From: Saprospiraceae bacterium
GTDB lineage: Bacteria; Bacteroidota; Bacteroidia; Chitinophagales; Saprospiraceae
NCBI GenBank assembly: GCA_016711125.1
Contig: JADJTQ010000001.1
Location: 558,001 to 622,000 of the forward strand
Length of the DNA: 64,000 nucleotides
Direction: 5' to 3'
In this document: piece by piece, positions 16,733-25,713 of the stretch
Position numbering within the stretch: position 1 is the first letter of the stretch
Layout of the letters: each line of letters starts with the position of its first letter
Translations under genes and position numbers: made by a program
The notes under the pieces: model-generated
Databases searched by the model: none
Told to the model about the DNA's origin: nothing
The model's input: only the letters and a program-made list of their open reading frames with translations

Positions 16733-17049
16733 TTTGTAAATATCCGAGACGGGTAAATTTCTTTTTCGAGATTTCGTTTGATGGCATTAGGGGCATCATC
16801 CAAATGATCCTGGAAGAGATCGCCGATCGCCACCAACTGGATTCCTTTGGAAGATTCAGCACAATCAATAATGCCAGCTTCGGTACCGCGTCCACCACAG
16901 CCGATCAAACCGACCCTGATTGTGTCGGAAGCTCCGGCAAAGAATATGTGGTTGGCTGCAAATAACGTTGAAGTACCTGCCAGCGTCGATTTTTGAATAA
17001 AACTTCTGCGGGTGAATTTGTGGTTATTTTCCTGGTTGAATGTATCCAT
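16729..17049 (-). CDS. N-terminal piece of the split Gfo/Idh/MocA oxidoreductase (Tat signal)
   Basis: The frame starts with a twin-arginine signal: TRRSFIQKSTLAG (about 13-25) followed by a hydrophobic stretch. It continues into the nucleotide-binding motif VGLIGCGGRG (about 46-55). Similarity to the family ends around residue 95 (LEKEIYP), after which the frame runs out. One extra G in the run at 16751-16753 joins it to the frame ending at 15722, giving a product of about 440 residues. The translocated, folded cofactor enzyme is expected in the periplasm. Confidence 0.82.
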   Translation of the reverse strand: MDTFNQENNHKFTRRSFIQKSTLAGTSTLFAANHIFFAGASDTIRVGLIGCGGRGTEAGIIDCAESSKGIQLVAIGDLFQDHLDDAPNAIKRNLEKEIYPSRIFTK

Positions 17050-17189
17050 TTGATAAAACTGTATGAGTCCATGAATTTAGTGCAATTCTTTTAAGCTACA
17101 AAAAATTCCGATTCGGACCTGAGAAACTGAGAAGCGAAGAGTCGGAAGCCGGAAGCTGGAAGGCCGGAGAAATAGACCCTACAACTGAA

Positions 17190-17505
17190 AACTGCCAGAC
17201 TTAGGACAGAAGACAGAAGACAGAAGACTGGAGGTTGCTAACTGAGAACTGAAGAACTGCCAACTGTCGAACTGAGAACTGCCAACTGTTGAACTGAGAA
17301 CTGCCAACTGTCGAACTGAGAACTGCCAACTGTCGAACTGAGGACTGCCAACTGCCGAACTGCCAACTGCCGAACTGCCAACTGCCAACTGCCGAACTGC
17401 CGAACTGCCGACTGCCAACCGTCGAACTGAAGACTGCCAACTGTCGAACTGAGGACTGAGGACTGTCGAACTGAAGACTGCCGAACTGAGGACTGATAAG
17501 CCGGA
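17190..17505. repeat. Minisatellite built on a 22-bp AACTG unit
   Basis: The block is a run of AACTG-based words (GAACTGAG, AACTGCC, AACTGTC) that combine into a 22-bp period, clearest at about 17265-17345 as GAACTGAGAACTGCCAACTG plus TC. Towards 17350-17410 it becomes a shorter 7-8 bp period. Two overlapping leftward frames of 79 codons arise only from the repeat (VGSSQFDSWQF-like runs) and are not genes. It fills the gap between the Tat oxidoreductase start and the DUF302 stop. Confidence 0.85.
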
Positions 17506-17892
17506 TTATAACTTTTCGATCACTCTTTTCAATTTGTCTTTGACATTTTCGGCAATTTCTCCGAGTGATTTATTTTCAACCGCCTGCATGGAAGCGATCG
17601 GGTTGACTGCAGCTATTTCCACCTTGCCATTGTCAAGTTGTTGCACAATGACATTACATGGCAGCATAGTGCCAATTTTATCCTCTGCCTGCAAAGCTTT
17701 GTGGGCAAATGGTGCATTGCAAGCCCCTAAGATCCGGTACGGTCGAAAATCAATGTCGAGTTTTTTCTTAAAAGTTGTCTGTACATCAATTTCAGTAAGG
17801 ATACCGAAACCTTCTGCCTTTAGACCCTCGGTCACATTAGCAATCGCCGTGTCAAAATCCTGATCAATTATTTTACTGAAGTAATATTTCAT
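17506..17892 (-). CDS. DUF302 domain protein
   Basis: The 128-residue protein is a full-length DUF302 domain (PF03625). Recognisable blocks are FDTAIANVTEGLKAEGFGIL (13-32), the PYRILGACNAPFAHKAL region (about 56-72) and LLPCNVIV-like LPCNVIVQQ (about 77-85). DUF302 proteins are small, usually cytoplasmic or periplasmic, with no settled function; some sit with redox or sulfur genes. There is no signal peptide. The stop abuts the minisatellite, so the repeat lies in its 3' region. A hairpin at 17949-17977 separates it from the upstream FadL-type gene. Confidence 0.9.
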   Translation of the reverse strand: MKYYFSKIIDQDFDTAIANVTEGLKAEGFGILTEIDVQTTFKKKLDIDFRPYRILGACNAPFAHKALQAEDKIGTMLPCNVIVQQLDNGKVEIAAVNPIASMQAVENKSLGEIAENVKDKLKRVIEKL

Positions 17893-17948
17893 GGTTTAAT
17901 TATTTATTGAATTTCCCGCCTAATAAGTTAAGTTAAATTTTTCATATG

Positions 17949-17977
17949 TGGAGCCATCTCTCATAGTGATGGCTCCA
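17949..17977 (-). terminator. Hairpin between the FadL-type and DUF302 genes
   Basis: Perfect 10-bp arms TGGAGCCATC and GATGGCTCCA enclose a 9-base loop, 35 bp past the stop of the FadL-type gene. A clear T-tract is missing, so termination is likely but not certain. Confidence 0.5.
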
Positions 17978-18011
17978 TGTTTAATCTAGTCTCTACTTTT
18001 TGAAAAAGCTG

Positions 18012-19307
18012 TTATTTTGAAAGTCGATAGTTAATTCCTACCATGATCATATCCGTTGTCATCTCATAGGAGATCTCACTGTTGGGAATTGTGCCAAGTG
18101 AGTTATTTTCAGAAATCATTAAGGGATTTAATAACGGTCCTTTAGTACGGTCGCCACTGGCGCCATGATGGTACGTTAAATTAAGTCCGAATCTTTCATT
18201 GTCTTGATACCCAACACCAGCTTGAAATGCATTTTTAATAATGGCGGTTGCGGGTGAAGAGAAGAAAGCCAAGTTTTCATTGATCGGATTGCTGCTGTAA
18301 GTGTATCCTACTCTTAACGGTAATTTTTCAATGGCATTAAATTGTAGTCCTGCCGAAATAATGGAAATGCTTTCCCATCCAAATCCTGCAACTGAACCCG
18401 TTTGTGTCCATCCGCTGGATTCAAAACCGGCTGTATTGGCATAATCAACATAGCGATAATCAACAGCCAGGTCAATTAGATTAATCGAGTAGCCTAAGCC
18501 TACTGAATAAATTGCTGGATAATCCATATTAAAAAGCACGTTGGGTGCTGCTGATCCATCCAGATATTTGTTCTCAAAATCAAAGTCAGAAAAGAATTGC
18601 GGTGACTTATACGATGCGCCTAATTTCAAGCCGACTTCTGTTTCATAAAATACTCCGATCTGTCCACCATAGCCAATTGCCGAAGCTTGGTTGCTTTGCG
18701 GATATCCTAACGTTGGACTTGGTGATGCTAATGGGTTAGGTGCTAGTTCAAGAGCAGCGTAGTTAATTGTCGGAGCTAATCCGATGCTTAAATTATCTGA
18801 AATTTCATAGGCATAAGTCAGTCCAACCTGAAATAAAAGATAATTGGATTCAATGCGACCAAAGCCACCTTGCGACTGAGGCATGTTGATTGGGTTAGTC
18901 ATGCTCTGAGGAAAGGTGACACCAAACCCGCTAACTCCAAAAGCCGATACACCAAATGTGTGTTTACTTTCTTTTTTTCCGAAGACCACTGCCAAGGCTG
19001 GCATTGGTGATAAGCCCCGGTCATCTTCGGTCATTCCAGAAAATGGTCCATTTTGGGTAGGTACGGTGGAGTATAATTTGGGTGAAGAGAAAAATAGACC
19101 CACATTAGCAGAAAGTATATTCTCATCAAAAACCGAGATTCCGGCGGGATTCCACTGCAATGGCCCATTAATGTCAAGTGGTTGAGCAGTTGCTGCTCCT
19201 CCCATGGACATATTGACCGATCCTATTCCCTGCATAATCTGTCCGGCTTGCGCGAGAAGACCGGTACTTGCGAGAAGAAATACGAGGTTTAATATATAGT
19301 TTTTCAT
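18012..19307 (-). CDS. OmpP1/FadL family outer-membrane transporter
   Basis: FadL-type barrels take up hydrophobic molecules such as long-chain fatty acids across the outer membrane. The 431-residue protein has a signal peptide (1-19, ending GLLAQ). The hallmark N-terminal segment follows (GIGSVNMSMGGAATAQPLDI, 26-45, then WNPAGIS), which plugs the barrel, and then alternating beta strands to a short C-terminus, INYRLSK. The length is typical for the family. It stands alone on its strand, with about 1.1 kb of unassigned DNA upstream, so it probably has its own promoter. Confidence 0.9.
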   Translation of the reverse strand: MKNYILNLVFLLASTGLLAQAGQIMQGIGSVNMSMGGAATAQPLDINGPLQWNPAGISVFDENILSANVGLFFSSPKLYSTVPTQNGPFSGMTEDDRGLSPMPALAVVFGKKESKHTFGVSAFGVSGFGVTFPQSMTNPINMPQSQGGFGRIESNYLLFQVGLTYAYEISDNLSIGLAPTINYAALELAPNPLASPSPTLGYPQSNQASAIGYGGQIGVFYETEVGLKLGASYKSPQFFSDFDFENKYLDGSAAPNVLFNMDYPAIYSVGLGYSINLIDLAVDYRYVDYANTAGFESSGWTQTGSVAGFGWESISIISAGLQFNAIEKLPLRVGYTYSSNPINENLAFFSSPATAIIKNAFQAGVGYQDNERFGLNLTYHHGASGDRTKGPLLNPLMISENNSLGTIPNSEISYEMTTDMIMVGINYRLSK

Positions 19308-20336
19308 TTGTATGAATAATTAGTTGCAAAATAGATTTGTCATTTTCATTGGAAATCAAAATTAGGGGCACACCTAAGTCAACAAACTGATCTTAGTCAA
19401 TATGTACCGTAACCTTAATCATGCTCAATGGGGATGGACCTTCTGCGCTGTTTTCATTTGTGATGAGCATCACATTCGATGTCTAAATATTCAGTTTGAT
19501 TGGTTATTTCTTCAAATGACATCATGTAATTTGTTCGATCGGGACCACAGTGTTGGGGGAAAGTATTGAAATTATCTCTTCAGAAGGATTTGCTCCGTAG
19601 TAGAATAGTTATTTATTCAACTATTGTGCCAATTCAGTCGGTTTTCATGGTCGCTTAATGGATCTGATGTGAGGTCATGGCCTACTGATTATTGTGAAAA
19701 GGACTGGACTTCCAGATATCAAGCATGAGATCTTTTGATGGGCAGGTGGCTTAGAGCAGAAAATTGGTATTGAGATCACCAAGATATTCACCAATAGTAA
19801 GTTGTTAGTGAGGATTCTTGTTAGCACTCGGAGTTGGTGCTGACCTCATATAAACCAAGGATGATGCGTAGGATTTTCTCCAGTGAAATTGAGCGATTTT
19901 GTCCAAATTAGTCATGAGTCTGAAGAAATAGCACTTTTAGATCTGGTTTGGGAATGTGAAAGGGGAACATCTGAAACGGATCTGCCGTGATCTGGCGCAA
20001 CTTTTCTACAATCATCAGAGTAAGCCACCTGGTTCTTTCAGAAAAATGATTTTAAGGTGAAAATGTCCAGGTGACTTCAGTGCTCAGGCGCATGATCTGT
20101 GGAATAAACAGGTCCAAAAATGCACTCTCTGTACCTCCTGTTTCCCAACTGTATTTAAGGAAATAGGGTGCTGTAGATGCTTTATTTTATTTAGCACTGT
20201 CAGCCATCCTGCACAACCGTGTCTCGTTTTGTTCTTCAAAATTATCAAGGTGCAAAGCCTGTACTGGCTTACTCAGACTGCGTTTAATTTAAAATCAGAA
20301 AAAAATAAAAATACAAGCGCAGCTCTAAAGCTGGAA
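19308..20336. other. 1-kb gap without a supported gene
   Basis: No open frame of useful length and no recognised RNA is visible. Parts of the plus strand (about 19690-20090) have short coding-like stretches broken by stops, for example EEIALLDLVWECERGTSETD near 19930, which suggests a decayed gene, but I cannot name a family. Confidence 0.4.
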
Positions 20337-20364
20337 ATAGCTGCAACGTCATAGTTGCAGCTAT
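20337..20364 (-). terminator. Strong hairpin after the Calx-beta gene
   Basis: Perfect 11-bp arms ATAGCTGCAAC (20337-20347) and GTTGCAGCTAT (20354-20364) enclose a 6-base loop, 53 bp past the stop of the giant Calx-beta gene. It is a likely terminator for the leftward surface-protein block, although no T-tract follows. Confidence 0.5.
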
Positions 20365-20416
20365 TAAAACTAGTCAATTCACTTCCTTCCGATTCTATTT
20401 TAAGATGATCTTTCTT

Positions 20417-21337
20417 TTAATTTTTTAACAAAAATGGAAATACAATTGGGCAACCTTCTATTTCTGCGATAAATACTGCTCCACCATTCACGTTGAAACC
20501 GGGCTGAAGATTTACATTAGTACCTGCTTTAAATAGTACGGTTTTTGGTTGCTGTATAGTAGCATCTGAAGAAATATTTCCACCAATTTTAAAAATTTGC
20601 GGCATCCCTGGCAGTATCAACGTATTGTCGCTAACAAACAAGTTATTCAACAAGCAATTTACATAAAGGCAATTTTGATGACTTCCGATTTGAATATTCA
20701 GATTACCGGTGGCATTAGCGCCACCACATGGATTGACCACCTGGACGCTTAATTGACCGGCGGTGGCTGAGGAACTAAAGTCTATAGTGATATCAGAAGA
20801 CCCATTGTTGTGTATCACCACACCAGTACCAGAGTAACTCCATTGGTAGTTTATAATACCAGGTTGGGGTGTTACGGAATACGGGATGTTGGTAATATTG
20901 GGACAAATGGTAGCTGGTCCCATGATCTGTGGCACCACCGGATTGATTGCATTGATCTGGAGGTAGTGACTACAGGTCATAGTCTGCATGCCATCTGTGA
21001 CCCGCCACTGGATCTCGAATCGACCCAGCGCAAAGGTTTTGGTGTTAGCAGAAGAAGGGAAATAGGCACTAAAGGATCCTGTCGGAACATTTGAAGCATT
21101 GACGGCACGATGCCGGAACTCCAGGACGGGAGTTTGACAAACGCCGGTTGCGGTTGGCAGTGGCAGGGTAACGCTTGTACTGGTCGCCCCACAGGCCAGT
21201 TGTTTAGTTAAATCGGCAGGACAGTTCAGTCCTGGAGTAGCATCATCGTTTGTAATGGTTCCCGTTCCGGTCAGAGTGGCACCTCCACCAGCAAAACTAA
21301 TTTGGCCACCGTAGGCCATCAAATTGGACAGGATCAA
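20417..21337 (-). CDS. C-terminal piece of the giant Calx-beta surface protein
   Basis: These 306 residues complete the protein begun in the next entry. The first residues, LILSNLMAYGGQISFAGGGA, are the end of a Calx-beta repeat (GTGTITNDD). Next comes an HYR/Ig-like segment (NCPADLTKQLACGATSTSVT), a PKD-like segment (PQIMGPATICPNITNIPYSV), and a C-terminal repeat region reading FKAGTNVNLQPGFNVNGGAV and ending in EGC, which resembles the 3-coathanger stack repeat of Bacteroidota secreted proteins. No canonical T9SS type A tail is seen. The frames join by adding one T to the run at 21334-21337: PAESF then SLILSNL. The ATG at 21337 is artificial. Confidence 0.8.
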   Translation of the reverse strand: MILSNLMAYGGQISFAGGGATLTGTGTITNDDATPGLNCPADLTKQLACGATSTSVTLPLPTATGVCQTPVLEFRHRAVNASNVPTGSFSAYFPSSANTKTFALGRFEIQWRVTDGMQTMTCSHYLQINAINPVVPQIMGPATICPNITNIPYSVTPQPGIINYQWSYSGTGVVIHNNGSSDITIDFSSSATAGQLSVQVVNPCGGANATGNLNIQIGSHQNCLYVNCLLNNLFVSDNTLILPGMPQIFKIGGNISSDATIQQPKTVLFKAGTNVNLQPGFNVNGGAVFIAEIEGCPIVFPFLLKN

Positions 21338-24300
21338 AGAAAACTCTCAGCGGGTTCAATGTCGCAATCACCATTGATCGTAATATCAACCTGTTTACTT
21401 GTTTGTCCTGCCATAAAACTCAGCATACCATTTTTACTGTCATAATCGCCATCTCCATTTTCATCTTCAGCGGTGCCATCCATGGTCTCATAATCGAGGG
21501 TGACTTCAGCATTAGCAGGTTGGCTCAACATCACTGTGAAAGTCAAAACAGAGGTTCCAGTATTGCCTTCGGATTTCGATGGATTATTGATGGTAACTAT
21601 TGCTGCGTCATCATTCTTTATCGTTCCAATGCCCATTCCATCCATGATGCCTGCGTTCACTGGATTCGTCAGTGTCACTTCGACTGTCTCATCCATTTCG
21701 ACTTTATTATCGCCGATGACCATCACGGTAATCGTCTTTTCCAATTCTCCAATCATAAAATCGAGCGTATCTGGAGCTACTGGCTGGAAATCACTATCAG
21801 CCACTGTCGCAGTACCACCAGTAACGGAATAATTGATAGAACTGGCAACACTGCTATTATTGCGACTGACGGTAAAGACCAGATTGGAGGTACCCGTATT
21901 TCCCTCGATTACCATAGGATCATTAATTGAAAACAGGGTGTTTGCAAAAGTCACCTGGTAATCCTCGACCTCGCCATCGGCGGCAAGCCCATTATAAGAT
22001 AGACCACCTAATGTACTGAAACGGAAGCGGGCGAAACTGTTACCAAGAGTAGCCGCCATTGGCACGGCAAAAGAGAGTGGATTGTTACCCATAACCAGTG
22101 CTTCATCTGTGAAGATGTGCTCTCCCATGTCTGCAAAATCGCCGTCGGCATTAAAATCTACCCAAGCATCCAGTAGACCTGCGTCGCTGGCATTAACCGA
22201 GATATCGGCCATCGTACCAATGATAAAAGCACCCGGCAAGGTCACTCCATCCTCGTCATCTCCTTCAGCATCGGTATCGTCCCCATCAGCGGCAGCAGAG
22301 GGTTGATCCATTGGGTCGCCGTCCAAGAAGTTACCCAAATATTTAGTAACCAGGGTGGTATGCGAAGCACTGCCATAGGAAGCAGGAGCATCGCCAAAGT
22401 CTATTTCATCATTCAGTATCGTTCCCGTCTTCGGTGAGCCTGCAACCGATACGTTTGGAACGGAAGGGGTGCCAAGTGAGACCATGAATTCTTCATCGAC
22501 CTCGACCTTATTGTCACCGTTTGCATTTACGGTGATACTTTGCATTTCGCCCATCGTACCAGAAAAATTCAAGGGACTAACCGTCGCAACTTCAAAATCG
22601 TCAGCATCAGTGGCGGTTCCATCCTGAACATTAAAATTGACGGTAAGACCTCCCTGTACCGGATTGTCGAGGGTGGCGGTAAACACGAATGGTGTGGTCC
22701 CTGAATTGCCCTCGTTTGTTGGCATGGGACCAGTCAGGGTTATTGTTGCCATGTCGTCGTTGGTGATCATACCGGTTTGAGGTGATCCTGATTTAGAAAT
22801 GGCCAGTGCCTGCACCATTGAGGTCATGGAAATAGCTCCAAGTGCAACCGTGAAGTCCTCGTTTGCCTCCACCTTGGCATCACCATTTACGTTCACCGTG
22901 ATCATCATCATCTCGTTTGCTGTGCCAAGGAATGAAAGTATCCCATCATTGTCGCTATAGTCTCCATCAACAATAGTTGCGCTGCCATCATTCGTAGTAT
23001 AAGCCACCTTAAAGCCGTCTTGTACAGCTGCATTCAAAGTTGCTGTAAAAGTGTATTCCGTCGTACCCATATTGCCCTCATTTTTGGAGGTGCCCCCAGT
23101 CAAAGTCAATGTGGCCACGTCATCGTTGGTGATTGTGTCAGTTTGCACACCGCCAGACACCGTAATAGCGGTTTGCTGCACCAGGGAGGTCATGGAAATG
23201 GGGCCGAGGGCCACCGTGAAGGTTTCGTTGTCTTCTACCTTCATGTCGCCGTTGACATTCACAATAATGTCTTTCATCTCATTGACCATGCCGGTAAAAC
23301 TGAGCGTACCATCATTGTCAGTATAATCACCATCGATAATTGTTGCGCTGCCATCATTCGTTTTATACGCGATGTCAAAACCGCCCTCTACTGCTGCACT
23401 TAGCGTAGCGGTAAATGTGTAGGCGGTCATGCCCATATTGCCTTCATTTTTTGCAGTTCCTCCGCTCAGGGTCAAAGTGGCTGCGTCGTCGTTTGTGATG
23501 GTGCCGGTAGCCCCCGTCGGCGCACCAACTCCATAACCCATCCCACTGGTCACGGTAAGCACTACCGTCTCGTTCGCCTCGACGATTGCGTCGGGAGACG
23601 GATCAATAGTGACGCTAACAGCCGGGTTCATTCCCGAAAAAGTCACTGTACCGGAAGAAGCTCCAAAGGTTGTTGATCCACTCTCTGTATAATCTGAGCT
23701 TAAAGAAGCCGTACCTCCAACGTCGAAGTTGACCACCAGAGCTCCGGTAGTAACATCGGTACGGGTAAACGTATAAATCAGATTGGTGACTCCATTTTCA
23801 TCCACGGCAGAAGGTGAAACGGCTACCGATACACTGTTGTCGTCATTGGTAATCGTTCCTGTAGCCATGCTTGGCGAGCCGATATTGTATCCCGTTCCCG
23901 TGGTCACGGTTAGAAGCACCGTTTCATCAGGCTCCAGATCCATGTCTGCCATTGGGTCAATAGTGACTATAGCGGTGGCATTTCCCGATCCCATGGTCAC
24001 CGAGCCGGTCATAGCCATATAGGTAGCCGCTCCTGTTTGGGTATAATCTGTGCCGAAGTCGGCCGTACCAGCCACTGAAAAGTTAACTGTCAACATATCC
24101 GTCATTGCACCAGTGCGGGTAAAAGTAAATTCAAGATTTGGAATTCCGTCTTCATCTACCGCTAAAGGTGAAACAGCAACTGAAACATCGGCATCATCAT
24201 TAGTTATGGTGCCACTGGCAAAACTTGGTGAACCCACGTTGTAACCTGTGCCGCTTGTCACGGTAAGTACTACCGTTTCATCAGGCTCAACCCCGGAATC

Positions 24301-25701
24301 TAAGGATGGATTAACCGTAACAGTTGCCATCGTATTTCCAGCGCCGAATATCACCGATCCTGCCATACTGGTGAAAGTGGATGCTCCCATTTGAGAATAA
24401 TCGCTGCTAAAAGTTGCGGTACCGCCTACCGAAAAATTAACGGTTAGCATGCCAGTTGTGACTCCGGTACGCGTAAAAGTGTAAACAAGATTGGCAGCAT
24501 CGTCCTCCAAAACGGAGGAGGGTGAAACGGCCACCGATACATCGGTATCGTCGTTCACAATAGTGCCCTCACCTGAACCATCACTGATGGTGGCATGAGG
24601 CGGCGCTCCAGAAAGATTCACTGTAAAAGTTTCATCCGGCTCTACCATATTATCGTGATTGACCGGAACACTGATCGTCTCAATCAAGTTGCCACCGGCT
24701 GTGAAACTGACCGTGCCGCCAGAAATAGCGGTAAAATCGCTACCATTGGTCGTGACATGGGCCGTATTCACGGTCAAGCTGATGGCATCTTCCGTGCTGG
24801 AGCGAGTGACCATAAAAACGAAAGAAGTCATTGTTCCGCCGGTGCCTTCCGCCATCATTACGTCGTTAATAGTAATGATCGTCGGAGTTTTGAGGCCAAA
24901 ATCAAGGGTAGTATTGGATGCTGAAATGGTTATGGCTTGAGAAGCTATACCAAACCCACTAACCGGATCACCATTATCGTCATTATCTACGTTGTTATCT
25001 GGATCCAGGGCACCGCTGATAGGACTACTCACAAATGGGGCACCAGTATTGTACAAAGCACCGCCCATTATAAAATTAGCAGGGGCAATCTCTACGATAT
25101 AACTGCCTGGGCAAACATTGAAAGAATACAAACCGCCGCCAGAGGTCGTAGCGGTGGCGATGACAGCGCCATCGGCCACAGTCAGTACATTATCGCCATT
25201 GTCCTGGTAGAGGTTGAGCGATACCATATTTATTCCTGCATCCATGCCATTGAAAAGCCCGTCCCGGTTGAGGTCATTAAAAACGAGGTTGCCCAGCTCA
25301 AATGAGCCAAAGGGCGTTATTGTGGGAGACGGGTTGGGTGCCGGGTTATCTGGGTCATCGGTTAGCACCGTTGTAAAGTTGGTACCTGACACGTTTGACT
25401 GATTTGAAATGTTGACAGGAGGTACCGTCCCGACAGGACAAGCATTAGCGTTGACATCTACCTCATATGTGATGCAAATAGTTTTTCCGGCAGGCAGGGT
25501 GAAACCGGTAGGAGTCGGAAAGGTTTGGGCATGTAGTTGAATCCCAAGAAGGCATAAAACCAATGCTCCTAAGGAGGTCAGGACTCCGCTATTACTATTA
25601 CTAATATTCATGTTATAAAAATTTTTCATCGGTGTGGTATTAATGGCTGATTTCATGTTTTGCTTATTATCACGGTGACTAAGCCGCTTTGGGAATATCA
25701 C
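21334..25701 (-). CDS. Giant secreted Calx-beta/GEVED surface protein (main part)
   Basis: With the C-terminal piece this is a protein of about 1,760 residues. The 25701 start is a GTG; ATG at 25656 or 25629 fits better before the signal peptide ending GIQLHAQ. An SdrD B-like domain follows (LGNLVFNDLNRDGLFNGMDA, about 136-155). Then come nine Calx-beta repeats, each ending in a TITNDD-type motif: seven in tandem, a GEVED domain (DFGDAPASYGSASHT with an acidic DGDDTDAEGDDEDG loop), and two more. Calx-beta modules bind calcium and typify adhesins and gliding or biofilm proteins (family knowledge). Repeats 2-4 and 5-7 form two closely similar sets, implying recent internal duplication. It is the last gene of a leftward surface-protein block. 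Confidence 0.88.
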   Translation of the reverse strand: MIFPKRLSHRDNKQNMKSAINTTPMKNFYNMNISNSNSGVLTSLGALVLCLLGIQLHAQTFPTPTGFTLPAGKTICITYEVDVNANACPVGTVPPVNISNQSNVSGTNFTTVLTDDPDNPAPNPSPTITPFGSFELGNLVFNDLNRDGLFNGMDAGINMVSLNLYQDNGDNVLTVADGAVIATATTSGGGLYSFNVCPGSYIVEIAPANFIMGGALYNTGAPFVSSPISGALDPDNNVDNDDNGDPVSGFGIASQAITISASNTTLDFGLKTPTIITINDVMMAEGTGGTMTSFVFMVTRSSTEDAISLTVNTAHVTTNGSDFTAISGGTVSFTAGGNLIETISVPVNHDNMVEPDETFTVNLSGAPPHATISDGSGEGTIVNDDTDVSVAVSPSSVLEDDAANLVYTFTRTGVTTGMLTVNFSVGGTATFSSDYSQMGASTFTSMAGSVIFGAGNTMATVTVNPSLDSGVEPDETVVLTVTSGTGYNVGSPSFASGTITNDDADVSVAVSPLAVDEDGIPNLEFTFTRTGAMTDMLTVNFSVAGTADFGTDYTQTGAATYMAMTGSVTMGSGNATAIVTIDPMADMDLEPDETVLLTVTTGTGYNIGSPSMATGTITNDDNSVSVAVSPSAVDENGVTNLIYTFTRTDVTTGALVVNFDVGGTASLSSDYTESGSTTFGASSGTVTFSGMNPAVSVTIDPSPDAIVEANETVVLTVTSGMGYGVGAPTGATGTITNDDAATLTLSGGTAKNEGNMGMTAYTFTATLSAAVEGGFDIAYKTNDGSATIIDGDYTDNDGTLSFTGMVNEMKDIIVNVNGDMKVEDNETFTVALGPISMTSLVQQTAITVSGGVQTDTITNDDVATLTLTGGTSKNEGNMGTTEYTFTATLNAAVQDGFKVAYTTNDGSATIVDGDYSDNDGILSFLGTANEMMMITVNVNGDAKVEANEDFTVALGAISMTSMVQALAISKSGSPQTGMITNDDMATITLTGPMPTNEGNSGTTPFVFTATLDNPVQGGLTVNFNVQDGTATDADDFEVATVSPLNFSGTMGEMQSITVNANGDNKVEVDEEFMVSLGTPSVPNVSVAGSPKTGTILNDEIDFGDAPASYGSASHTTLVTKYLGNFLDGDPMDQPSAAADGDDTDAEGDDEDGVTLPGAFIIGTMADISVNASDAGLLDAWVDFNADGDFADMGEHIFTDEALVMGNNPLSFAVPMAATLGNSFARFRFSTLGGLSYNGLAADGEVEDYQVTFANTLFSINDPMVIEGNTGTSNLVFTVSRNNSSVASSINYSVTGGTATVADSDFQPVAPDTLDFMIGELEKTITVMVIGDNKVEMDETVEVTLTNPVNAGIMDGMGIGTIKNDDAAIVTINNPSKSEGNTGTSVLTFTVMLSQPANAEVTLDYETMDGTAEDENGDGDYDSKNGMLSFMAGQTSKQVDITINGDCDIEPAESFL

Positions 25702-25713
25702 GTTTTATCAATT

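Noticed and set aside
17179..17440. Two overlapping 79-codon leftward frames
   Set aside because: They consist of repetitive VGSSQFDSWQF-like runs caused by the minisatellite.
21403..25402. Long forward frames antisense to the Calx-beta gene
   Set aside because: The GC-rich, repetitive coding strand creates open antisense frames; none has a domain.
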